DNA from: Closterium sp. Naga37s-1
Taxonomy: Eukaryota; Streptophyta; Zygnematophyceae; Desmidiales; Closteriaceae
Assembly (NCBI GenBank): GCA_947471745.1
Contig: CANJKZ010000929.1
Span: forward strand, 1,763,501 to 1,827,500
Reading direction: 5' to 3'
Length of the DNA: 64,000 nt
The position numbers and the translations under genes were made by a program. This document shows positions 46,532-57,600 of this stretch, in pieces; position 1 is the stretch's first letter, and the number at the start of each line of letters is the position of its first letter. The notes below the pieces were generated by a model. The model saw only the letters and a program-made list of their open reading frames with translations, did no database searches and had not been told where the DNA came from.

Positions 46532-47144
46532 TGGAACAGCTCTAGGCTGTTAGAGTTTCTGAAGGCTAAAGCTTGGAGAGTCTAAAATGACAAGGTAAAC
46601 TCAGTAGCATAAATTCTGTAAATTTCAGAAAGCAAGAATGGCATACAAGGGACGAAGGACTACTCTTATACACACTTCTATGACTATGGCGCCTTGAGAA
46701 GGTCGTTCAGGTCGCCATTAATCCTATCTCTGCTGTCACCAGCAAGGAACGGCTATGTACAAGCAATGATAACAATCCTATGCTGGATCATAGCTGTTTA
46801 TATAGAAATATGCAAAGTACAATCATGAGATGGATCTAGAAAGGTATTATCTGACTTGGTCTTCGACTTCATGATGATGGCACTTAGATCTTGTGGTGCT
46901 GAAACGTAGTTACAGCTGTATGGCGTGACTTGTTGCTCTGCTGTCGTGAAGATGCCCTTGTGCTTTCTTCTCTGCTGCTTTGCTGGTTGGGAATTCACGT
47001 GTGCTTTGAGAAATCCCGAAGCGCACATTTCAGGTTGAGATTTCCAACCTCGAATTTGACATTTCAGGTTGGAGTTTTGGCGAAGGTTACAAGTTCGCTA
47101 GTGAGCGAACTTTCCTGTGGCGAGTTCGCCTTCGCCCTGTAACA
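46532..47144 (-). repeat. 3' LTR of chromovirus D
   Basis: 613 bp; four substitutions relative to 51566-52178. The pol reading frame enters this LTR and stops inside it at 47087-47089. Confidence 0.97.
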
Positions 47145-50100
47145 TTACTCCCCCCTCCAAGGGGCACCGTCCTCGGTGCACCAGCAGATGCAAAGTAGGC
47201 AGAGATAGCTCGTTGTGCATGCTCTAAGTCCTTCTCTGGAATCCAGAGATTTTCTGCATCATCATGCTCACGCCACTTAACCAGGAAATATCTGCCACTA
47301 GGTGTTGTTTCGTGAGCAAGGATCTTCTCAACTTCAAACAAATCAGGGGTTGGAGTGAACATGGGAGGGCGAGATGGCTGAGAAGTAGGGAGGAAACGAG
47401 CTGGAGGATCATGATATGGGCGTAGTAGATGGACATGGAAGACTGGATGGATGTTGATGTGAGGAGGAAGTTTCAGACGGTATGTGAGTGGGGAGAGGAC
47501 CTGTGTGATTGTGAAGCGACCAATGAAGCGAGGTGCGAGCTTGCGGGTGAGGCCTTGAGTGAGTAGGGGCAGATTTGTGGTTGAGAGAAGTACTCTGTCT
47601 CCTACGTGAAAGCGGATGTCACGTCGGTGCTGGTCTGCATAGTGAATCATGCGCTGCTGTGCCCTGGAGAGTGAGGTGCGTGCTGCTGCTATGGCTTTCT
47701 CTCTGTCCTTCAGAAATGCCGTTGCTGCAGTATCACGTTTGGGGCTGTGAACCAGTGAGGTAGGAGTGCGAGGGTTCTGTCCAGTAGCTAGGTAGAAAGG
47801 GGTCTGTCCAGTAGCAAGGTTAACGGTGCTGTTGTAGGAGAACTCGATTTCTGGCAGGTGGGTGTCCCAATCGTTCTAGCGAGCGTTGACACATGCACGC
47901 AAGCCATCTTCTAGTGTGCGATTCATTCTCTCGGTCTGCCCATCAGACTGAGGGTGGTACGCAGTCGAGAGGCGAATCTTGGTACCCATCCTGTTGAAAA
48001 GGGCCTGCCAGAATCTGCCAACGAAACGGGAGTCACGGTCGGAGATAAGGACAGAGGGAATACCGTGAAGACGTACTATTTCTGTGAAGAAACGTTCAGC
48101 AACGTCTTGGGCAGTGGCAGTGGTGGAAGTGGGAATGAAATGGGCCATCTTTGTGAGTTTGTCAACGACAGTGAGAATGGCGTTGTGATGGGCAGCAGTG
48201 AGAGGTAAATCAGTGATGAAATCAAGGGTGACATGGCTCCATGGTGTCTCTGGAATTTCCAGGGGATGTAGGAGGCCATAGGGAGGGAAATTGCGAGCTT
48301 TGTTGCACTGACAGGTATGGCAGCTGCGCACGTAGGAGCGGACATCACGGTAGATGTTAGGCCAGAAAAAGTTTGATGTGATTGCAGCCACGGTTTTGTC
48401 CACTCCAAAGTGTGAATTCTGGTCGTGATGCTCGCGTAGGAGGAGGAGACGGAGTTTACGGTCAGAGGGGACGCAGATAGCGTGAGAATCTGCTTTGTAC
48501 CAGAAGGGAGGGTCAAAATAGTATGCTTTGTCGGAAGGGGCAGAATGGATGGAGGTAAAAGTTATCATGGCGGTATCCCTTGGAAAATTTCTTGGTGAAG
48601 TCTGGGTCCCATGTCACGCTGCCGATCACAGCAAGCTGAGAGGTTGGGGGACGAGAGAGAACATCGGCATGGTTTGTACGGCCAGCACGATACTCAATTT
48701 TCAACTCTGGAACGTACTGCTCAAGAAATTCCATCCATCTTGCCTGCCGTGGTGTGAGATGAGGTTGCGTCTTCAAGTGCTGCAGAGTGCAATGGTCCGT
48801 CAAGACCGTTACCGGCTGCATGTGAACGTAGCAGCGCCACTTCTTGATAGCATTGACAATGGCCAGCGCTTCTCGGTCATGAGTAGCGTAGTTGCACTCG
48901 GCTGGTTTCAGCTTCCGTGAGTCAAAGGCGATGGGCTGAAGGCCATGTCCTTGGTCTTGACACAAGATTGCACCTGTAGCAACTTGAGATGCATCTGTCC
49001 AGATGACATAGGGAAGTGAGGGGTTGGGTAGGACTAGGGTGGGAGAGGAGGTAAGAGCATGTTTGATGGTGGTGAAAGCTTTTTCCTGATCAGGCCCCCA
49101 ATGAAAAGGTTGTTGCTTGCGAAGAAGGTTAGAGAGGGGTGAGGTGATGGCAGCAAAATGGTTGATGAATTTTCTGTAGTAGTTGGCAAGGCCAAGGAAG
49201 GCTTGAAGGTCCTTGATGCAGGTGGGCTGGTTCCATTTTTCAACGACCTGAATCTTGGTGGGGTCCATAGCAAGCTGATTATGAGAGATGATATGACCCA
49301 GGAAAGGGATGGAGGATTTTGCGAACTCACACTTGCTCTCTTTTGCAAAAAGCCGGTGTTCGCGAAGCTTCGTGAGTACCTGGCGTAGGTGCTCAGAATG
49401 TTCTTTCAATGACTTGCTGAAAATCAGAATGTCATCAATGAAAACAATGACAAACCGATCAAGGAAGTCACGAAAGATGTTATGCATCAAGCACATGAAG
49501 GTGGCAGGGGCATTTGTGAGTCCAAAGGGAAGTACAAGGAATTCAAAATGCCCATACCGGGTTCGGAATGCTGTTTTCTTGATGTCCTCTTCAGCGACGC
49601 GAACCTGATGGTAACCGCTTCGAAGGTCAAGTTTGCTGAAAATTTTGGCCTCGCCGAGTTGTTCAAAGAGTTCCTCCACTCGCGGCAACGGGTATCGGTT
49701 CTTGATGGTGAGTTTGTTGAGGGCGCGGTAGTCTATACACATGCGAAGGGAGCCATCCTTCTTTTTCACGAAAAGAATGGGGGCTGCGTAAGGGGAAGAG
49801 CTGACACGAATGAAGCCTTTTTCAAGGAGTTCCTCCAGTTGAGCTTGGACTTCCTTCAGTTCAGCAGCACTCATGCGGTAGGTAGCACGAACAGGAGGTT
49901 CAGATCCAGGTTGTAGCACGATCCGGTGATCCACTGAGCGCTTGGGAGGAAGTCCTGCTGGGAGGTCTGAAGGAAACACATCTTGAAAATCAGTGAGGAC
50001 TTTCTGAATTTCTGCAGGAGGAGTAGAATTTGGAGAAGAAGGAGTTGAAGGGGCTTTTGAGGTTTGTTGAAGCAAGCAAACGAAGAATTGAGCCTGAGGG

Positions 50101-50708
50101 TCTTTGGAAAGCTTCTTCAGCTGTCTCACAGAAATCACACTGCAGCTGGGTGAGGAAGAGGAGGAAGAGATGGTGGGAAGAGTGATTTCAGCTCCACTGT
50201 GCACGATGGATACTGTTCCAGCAGTCCAATCAATCCGTGGGTTCTTGGATGAAAGCCAATCACGCCCGAGGATTAGATGATGCTCTCCCAAAGGCACTTG
50301 CTGGAACTGGAGCTTGTCTTTGTATGAGCCCATGGTGCAGCTGATTGGGAAAGGGGTTGGGCCACACGTGATAGAAGCTCCGTTCGCCATCTGCACTGTT
50401 TGGGAATGGGAATCTTGCTGGATAGGAAGAGATAGTTCAGAGACAAGGTTTGATGAGATGAAGTTGGAAGAAGCTCCGCTATCAATCAGGGCCTTGAAGG
50501 TACGGTTCCGTATGCTTATGGAAAGGAGAAGGGGGTTGGATGGGATGGTGTTTTCAAGAGAGATGATGGAAGGGCTCTGCAGGTTGCCAGAAAGTCGCCC
50601 CAAGCTTACTGGCGGTGACTGTTTTTTGGTACTGGAAGCAACGGTGGTCGGCTGGAGCGTTCGCGGCAGAACCTCCACACATGACCTTTCTTGCCGCACT
50701 TGAAGCAA
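47087..50708 (-). pseudogene. chromovirus D pol: protease, RT, RNase H, integrase, chromodomain
   Basis: Protease has [10 protein letters not shown] (about 50470). RT has [19 protein letters not shown], the LDLRSGYHQ block, the catalytic F-I-D-D (49431-49442) and [11 protein letters not shown]. RNase H has [11 protein letters not shown] and HDREALAIV. After RNase H the frame shifts by one base near 48560. Integrase then has the HHCC finger (H..H...CHTCQC), an Asp in TLDFITDLP, SDRDSRF and a Glu in DGQTERMNRTLE. TAG at 47876-47878 interrupts integrase. The same frame continues through GDRVLLST to a chromodomain (VEKILAHETTPSG..FLVKW...NLWIPEKDL, about 47215-47345). Chromodomains of this group are thought to steer insertion to marked chromatin. 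The frame ends inside the 3' LTR. Confidence 0.93.
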
Positions 50709-51521
50709 ACGACATCGGGCTTCACAAGTTTCTTGCCCTTCTCCATCACGTCCAGGTCCATAGGAGCAGGTTCTTGCTGGTTGAATGTCGCTGAGGATGA
50801 TGGCTGATGGGAGGGAGCAAAAGGGAGAAACGGGCTGCGAGGAAATTGTGCCTTGTATGCGAAATGAACAGCGTCATACCGTTCAGCGACACGTATCATT
50901 TCCTCGAGCATAGTGCAGTCCCTTAGCTCGACCTCCATGCGGACGTTGGATTTCAGGCCACGCTTGAAGCGATCCATTTTTTTCAGCAGTGGACAGGTCA
51001 GGTATCTCTTGTGCAACATCACGGAAGCGCGCCGCGTACTCCTGGACGGATTTGAGTTGCTTGAGGGCAGCCAAGCGGTCACGAGCTTTGAGTTCCGGGT
51101 TCACTGGTTGAAAAGCAGCCGTGAAGAGTTGCTTAAACTGCTCCCATGACTGAACAGAGGTGTGGATGGATTGCCACCAAGTGATCGCAGAACCTCGAAG
51201 AAGCGTTCCCGTGAATGATACCCACTCAGCAGGTGCAACGTGGCTCAACAGCAAGTACTGCTCGACAAGGAATAGCCATCGACTCACGACTGGCTGAAAC
51301 TTTCCTGGCGTGAAGAGATCTGGCATAGCGGGTCTAGCGCGCTGATTTCCATCTGAGGGTGCAGCAGTATCCACACTTGCTGCCACCGAACCGGCTGCAG
51401 CTATACTGGCTCGAATCTCAGCTTGCAAGCTCTCTCGAAGTTCAGAAACGATTTGGGCCCGGTAGTTCTGCAAAAAAATAGCCCAATCTTCAGAGGACGG
51501 AGGTCCTAAGTCAGACGTCAT
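50606..51521 (-). pseudogene. chromovirus D gag
   Basis: Gag starts at ATG 51521, about 40 bases inside the primer site. The capsid (FTPGKFQPVVSRWLFLVEQYL...ITWWQSIHTSVQSWEQFKQLF) is typical of Ty3/gypsy retrotransposon gag. The frame shifts at a run of seven A (50977-50983 on the plus strand as T), where one A fewer would restore it. The second frame has the rest of capsid, an Ala/Pro linker and a CCHC knuckle ([14 protein letters not shown], about 50670-50711). Because the only break is in a homopolymer, it may be a sequencing or assembly error. Confidence 0.9.
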
Positions 51522-51565
51522 GACGTGGTCCTAGCAGGAAGTCGAAATCTAGCTCGGATACCAAA

Positions 51566-52178
51566 TGGAACAGCTCTAGGCTGTTAGAGTTTCTGAAGGC
51601 TAAAGCTTGGAGAGTCTAAAATGACAAGGTAAACTCAGTAGCATAAATTCTGTAAATTTCAGAAAGCAAGAATGGCATACAAGGGACGAAGGACTACTCT
51701 TATACACACTTCTATGACTATGGCGCCTTGAGAAGGTCGTTCAGGTCGCCATTAATCCTATCTCTGCTGTCACCAGCAAGGAACGGCTATGTACAAGCAA
51801 TGATAACGATCCTATGCTGGATCCTAGCTGTTTATATAGAAATATGCAAAGTACAATCATGAGATGGATCTAGAAAGGTATTATCTGACTTGGTCTTCGA
51901 CTTCATGATGATGGCACTTAGATCTTGTGGTGCTGGAACGTAGTTACAGCTGTATGGCGTGACTTGTTGCTCTGCTGTCGTAAAGATGCCCTTGTGCTTT
52001 CTTCTCTGCTGCTTTGCTGGTTGGGAATTCACGTGTGCTTTGAGAAATCCCGAAGCGCACATTTCAGGTTGAGATTTCCAACCTCGAATTTGACATTTCA
52101 GGTTGGAGTTTTGGCGAAGGTTACAAGTTCGCTAGTGAGCGAACTTTCCTGTGGCGAGTTCGCCTTCGCCCTGTAACA
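51566..52178 (-). repeat. 5' LTR of chromovirus D
   Basis: 613 bp; partner of 46532-47144. It carries a TATATAAAC box at 51830-51838 on the minus strand. Confidence 0.97.
51830..51838 (-). promoter_or_regulatory. TATA box in the 5' LTR of D
   Basis: TATATAAAC on the minus strand, about 270 bp before the end of the LTR in the transcribed direction. It is kept in the other LTR at 46796-46804. The role is inferred. Confidence 0.5.
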
Positions 52179-52183
52179 TTGTC

Positions 52184-54017
52184 GAAGGAGGGGGAGAGGG
52201 CGGAAGGGAGAAGGCGAAGGAGCTTCCTCCTTGAATGGCGGGAAAACGCGCTGGTGTATCATGGTGGGGTGAATGCGGATTCAATCGCAAGAGGTCGTGA
52301 AGAGTTGAGTCGAGAGAGGGGGAGGGGAGGGATGGGGGAGGGGGAGAACAGGGAGCTGTGCTTCCGCGGATGGGAGGAATGGGAGGTGCGCGCGCGGACG
52401 GAGCTGCGTCGCAGGAGGGTCACACAAAGAGTGCGACAAGGGCTCAAAGTTTGTGGTGACACGGCTTGCGCCGCAAAATTGCTCGTGAGACAAAACATGT
52501 GCTTGTCGTTGTTGGAAGGACGCACGCGAGTTGCGAAGTCAAGATCCACCTGACTACCGACGACATGAATGCGCGGACCGGTGGCGCGCCTCTCCGCACT
52601 GCTTTGAAAGAAGAGTCATCGCGCCGGGCAGTACACGACATGCAGTAGCGACATATCCCCACTGCAGTCACCTTGTCGGGTTCTAGCGTGACAGCTGTCA
52701 TATCTCCGCGTACAGTAACCTGTCTGGTTCGTTGGGCGTAAGGAGGATATCGCACGTGACGTGTATGGGTTGCTGTCATTGGCTGCGTCTATAACGGTCT
52801 TGATCACACGAACCACGAATCCGAATTCGCGTCAAAACGACTGGCTGAAAGGCCGACTATGACCTATGAGCGGCTGAAGAACCCTACCGGCCGTCATCCA
52901 TCAGCCACACATTCGAAAGAAAATTGTGATATTTCTCCCGGCGGGAGACGACAATTCTGCAACGTGACGTTGTCGTTAGCCTGGAATGATAGATCGGCGA
53001 GAATGAAAGACTTTCAAGAACAGTGAACCAGTGGGGTGTGCAGCGAGAGAATGTTCATTGTCTCGTCTCGCCTCTCACGTGCGGCGAGCGACAGAAAACC
53101 TCCGGCCAAGAAAACTTGTGGAGTGGATCTCGTTCTAGTGCAGAGGGAAAAGGGCCGGCAGATATTGGTGGCTGCACGGCGATACCTACCACAGACTATT
53201 GAAGGGGCCTAGCGGTGCAGTCGTGGGCATTGGACGAAGACCTTCGAACGAATACGTAGACCAAGTCAAGGTTCTACACCTAGTGCTAGGGAGAGGAGAG
53301 AAAGCGTGCCTGCCTTCCGAAAGAAACGCTAGTCAAGGTCCTACACCTTGTGCCTTACTTCACTCACCCCAACTTCAGTGGTAAAATAAATTTTGAAACC
53401 CAATCTACTTTTCGCCTTCCTCCGCCAATCTCAACACTGGCAGTAAGGGACCATAAGTACGTAAACACAAGCAGCTTGTTACGTTTTATATTAAGTTATC
53501 CACAGCTGTACATGTGCTTATTGCCAGGATACACTTGATTCAGATTGATCGAACTACGTGAGAGGGCTGCCCGTCAGGGACTCTAGTCACTACTCAGCTA
53601 TATGCGACACTATGCACAATCCGGTGTATTGCACGTTTCTGACATTTTGTTCACGACTCTCTACCAGGGCTAGGTGAAGGTAATACAACAAAGTGAATAA
53701 GCATAGAGCAGCTATAAACAAAATGTCAAATATGAACCACAAGGCACAAGTGTGTATATAGGAATCTGAAAGGACAAAAATAAAAAATTTATTGCATGTG
53801 TAACATCACCGCATACAGCGGCCTTCACGGGCTCGTGTCGGCTTCCAGCGCAGCACGGTACCACTTTCATATCACAACATGGTATGCGACGGTATGTGCT
53901 TAAAAAGTGGAACCCATGTTGCGTTGTTTGTTTCCTTCCATACACACATTTGCTATGGTATTAAGAATCTTAATTCATCACAATAACTTCATAAAGTCAC
54001 ATATGGTTTCACTCCAG
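52184..54017. other. intergenic, nothing recognised
   Basis: No gene could be supported. A 23-bp direct repeat (AGTCAAGGT.CTACACCT.GTGC) occurs near 53264 and 53333. A small perfect hairpin, TCTCCCG-G-CGGGAGA, lies near 52940. Confidence 0.55.
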
Positions 54018-54473
54018 CTATACTATCTTTCCATCATCACCCTTGTCTTGTAACAGGGACGTCAATCTCCTTATCTCAGTAGCTGCCAGTTTCACATGGC
54101 AGCATGCACACATGCCAGCTACTCTTGATGCTGAGCTACAGAGCGCAAATGATGCACCACAATCTCGGCCAGCACTACCACAGCCATCACTGGCAGCAGC
54201 ACCATCACATTTATCACTGCCTGCAGCACTGGCCGATCCGCAAGAGTAATGCTGCTGGTGAGTGCACAGAGTGCCACGCGGGTCGACCAAAGGAACAGCC
54301 TGCGGAGCTGTTGAAGCCAGTGGCTTATCGGAAATGCTTGTAAAGGGGACAGAATGAGCCAAGGCACGAAGTGCTGTGGAGCGTGCGGATTCCACGGCGT
54401 GGGATATGCACTCTGCATGCTGGAAGCAGGGTTTAGGGTAGGGCCAGGACCATTGCAAGCATACAAGTGGCAC
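54018..54473 (-). CDS. possible last exon of the HEATR6-like gene
   Basis: An open stretch downstream of exon 54646-54723 on the same strand, ending with TAA/TAG-type stop at 54018. Its last residues (KLAATEIRRLTSLLQDKGDDG) look like a helical C-terminus, but another frame (ending near 54120) is equally possible. The acceptor is not certain. Candidates are the CAG groups at about 54250-54300. Confidence 0.25.
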   Translation of the reverse strand: MPLVCLQWSWPYPKPCFQHAECISHAVESARSTALRALAHSVPFTSISDKPLASTAPQAVPLVDPRGTLCTHQQHYSCGSASAAGSDKCDGAAASDGCGSAGRDCGASFALCSSASRVAGMCACCHVKLAATEIRRLTSLLQDKGDDGKIV

Positions 54474-54645
54474 AGGGGAGGGTTAGGTGCTGGCTTGACA
54501 TAACCAGTGCATGAATGCATTTCTGTCTGACAAACGATGGCCAGTTGGATAGACAGGCACATAGGCAGAGGATGGGAAAGTGACGGAACAGGACAAGGAG
54601 TTTGATGCAGAGCCGGCACACCATCTGCACGCCCATCGGCCATAC

Positions 54646-57600
54646 CTGCTGCAACAATTGGCGGACGTTGCACAGGTCTTGAGGAGAGGCGAGCGAGGTC
54701 ATGTGGAGGAGTGTTGCTGCGATCTGATGCCGTACATGCACATGTGAAACAGACTTGCACATGATATGTCACACAGATATGCACATGATCTCACACAGGC
54801 ATGCACATGTTGTCACACACACATTCACATGACGTCACACAGACATGCACATGATGTCACACAGACATGCACATGATGTCACACACACATTCACATGACG
54901 TCACACAGACATGCACATGACGTCACACACATTCACATGACGTCACACACATGCACATGACGTCTCACAGACATGCGCATGACGTCACGCAGACATGAAC
55001 ATGATGTGACAAAGATGCAGGAACATCGGATTGCATGCCAGTCGCAAGGAGCTAGAACCTTCAGTGCTGGTACCTGCAGCCTAAATACAAGTACATTACA
55101 TCTGCTTGAATCATTTTTTAGATTTCTCCACAGTGATTCATGCATTACCCCCCTCCATTCACCCACCCCTAACCTGCTCCCTCAGCAGCAGTTTGTGCCA
55201 CTGCCCACCGCGCTCTGCTGCTCTTCCAGCTGAAATACCGCTGTCAACTACACACCAACACCACCAACCGCCAAATACCCCCCCACACCCCGCTTACATA
55301 CTCTGCTCCATTCACCCCACCGCACCTGATCCCTCAGCACCAGCTTCTACCGCTGCCCACTGCACTCTGCTGTTCCCCAATTAGCACCGTCCCATACACA
55401 CCCAAGACTAATGCCATACCCAACGCCGCCTTGTCACACTAGTATTACAGTGCTACCTGCTCTATTCACCCCATTCCCATCCTCCCCCACCGCACCTGAT
55501 CCCTCAGCACTGGCTTGTACCGCTGCTCGACTGCACTTTGCTCGTCTGCTGCATCAAGTGAGGAGAGCGATGAGACAAGGGCGTGCAGGATAGCACCAAA
55601 TTCCGGGCCATAGTCTGACGTTAAGGGGAGTGAGGAGAAGGGGTTGGTTGGGTGGGAAGCAAAGCGAAGGCAGTTAGGCATGAGTGCAATCACGCAACAC
55701 GATAGCACTGGCTTCCGTGCCATGTTCTGATGTTGGAGAGAGTGAGAAGGTTGGGGAGCAATCAGGAATGCAAACAGGTGGCAGATACTCATGATCCAGC
55801 TCTCACCTTCCCCAGCTCTCACCTTCCCCAGCTCTCACCTTCCCCAGCTCTCGCCTGCCCCAGTCCTCACCTGCCTCAGCTCCCACCTGCCCCAGTCCTC
55901 ACCTGCCTCAGCTCTCGCCTGCCCCAGTCCTCACCTGCCTCAGCTCTCGCCTGCCCCAGTCCTCACCTGCCTCAGCTCTCGCCTGCCCCAGTCCTCACCT
56001 GCCTCAGCTCTCGCCTGCCCCAGTCCTCACCTGCCTCAGCTCTCGCCTGCCCCAGCCCTCACCTGCCTCAGCTCCCACCTGTGCCAGCTCTCTCACCTGC
56101 CCTTGTGCATGGCTGGATGAGGGCGGCAGCAGCGTGGATGCGGATCTTGAAGTTGGAAGAGCGCTGCAAGAGAGCCTGCAGTGTGGCCAGCACGGGGCCA
56201 GTCCTGGTGGGGGGAAGGGGAAGGGGGAAAGGGGGAAGGAAAAAGGGAGGAGGGGGAGGGAGGGGGAGGAGAGGAATGGGAAAGAAGGGGAGGAGGGCAA
56301 GGGGAACCTCGAAAGGGAAAGGGGACAGAGAACAACAGGCAGGGGGAAGGGGGGAAGGGAAAGAGAGGAAAGGGAGGGGGAACAGGGAAGAACGAAGGTG
56401 GGAGGGGGAAGGGCTGAGGGTGAAAAGCTGCCGGAGAAGAGAAAAGGGGAGGGAGTAAAGGGCATGAATTGTTAGGGAGGAAGCAGAGGTGAATGAGAGC
56501 AGCAGAGGTGAATGAGAGCAGCAGAGGTGAATGAGAGCAGCAGAGGTGAATGAGAGCAGCAGAGGTGAATGAGAGCAGCAGAGGTGAATGAGAGCAGCAG
56601 AGGTGAATGAGAGCAGCAGAGGTGAATGAGAGCAGCAGAGGTGAATGAAAGCAGCAGAGGTGAATGAGAGCAGCAGAGGTGAATGAGAGCAGCAGAGGTG
56701 AATGAGAGCAGCAGAGGTGAATGAGAGCAGCAGAGGTGAATGAGAGCAGCAGAGGTGAATGAGAGCAGCAGAGGTGAATGAGAGCAGCAGAGGTGAATGA
56801 GAGCAGCAGAGGTGAATGAGAGCAGCAGAGGTGAATGAGAGCAACAGAGGTGAATGAGAGCAGCAGAGGTGAATGAGAGCAGCAGAGGTGAATGAGAGCA
56901 GCAGAGGTGAATGAGAGCAGCAGAGGTGAATGAGAGCAGCAGAGGTGAATGAGAGCAGCAGAGGTGAATGAGAGCAGCAGAGGTGAATGAGAGCAGCAGA
57001 GGTGAATGAGAGCAGCAGAGGTGAATGAGAGCAGCAGAGGTGAATGAGAGCAGCAGAGGTGAATGAGAGCAGCAGAGGTGAATGAAAGCAGCAGAGGTGA
57101 ATGAGAGCAGCAGAGGTGAATGAGAGCAGCAGAGGTGAATGAGAGCAGCAGAGGTGAATGAGAGCAGCAGAGGTGAATGAGAGCAGCAGAGGTGAATGAG
57201 AGCAGCAGAGGTGAATGAGAGCAGCAGAGGTGAATGAGAGCAACAGCAGACGAGCTTGAATCTGGACGAGTAGGGAAGAGGGGCAGTAGGGGCAGTAGGG
57301 GCAGTAGGGGCAGTAGGAGCAGTAGGGGCAGTAGGGGCAGTAGGGGCAGTAGGGGCAGCGTGGGCCGTATAGTTGGAATAGGCCACAGTTTGCTCCATCG
57401 TTTACCATAGTGTTACAATGTATCGGCCATGTTTAGAGCACGTTGATCTTTCATGTACAGGCCACGTTTTGAAAGGCATGTACTTGGCCTTGAGGTGAAC
57501 CGCGAAGGCACGCCAAGTTTGGATTTACGCCTACTTGCCTTTGAAGGTGGTTGGTTCAGTAGGAATTTCAACCAACCTCGTTGCTGAAATTTATCTAGAT

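Larger units (their letters stand above)
46532..52178 (-). mobile_element. Ty3/gypsy chromovirus D
   Basis: A 5.65-kb element flanked by exact ttgtc duplications (46527-46531 and 52179-52183), with 613-bp LTRs (TGGAACAG...CTGTAACA). On the minus strand it has a primer site TGGTATCCGAGC just inside the 5' LTR (51552-51563), gag, protease, RT, RNase H, integrase and a C-terminal chromodomain. Integrase lying after RNase H is Ty3/gypsy order. The polypurine tract GGAGGGGGGAG lies just before the 3' LTR (about 47147-47157). Only four of 613 LTR positions differ (0.65%), the lowest value among the elements with LTRs long enough to compare. Confidence 0.97.

Noticed and set aside
54018-54784. tRNA or other structured RNA genes in the spacer regions
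   Set aside because: No clover-leaf with A and B boxes could be found by eye here or in other spacers. A covariance-model scan would be decisive.
56068-57408. A 446-codon minus-strand open frame (Leu/Ser/His/Cys repeats)
   Set aside because: It is the 19-bp minisatellite read in rotating frames. Only its last 35 codons are real coding sequence, the exon at 56097-56203.
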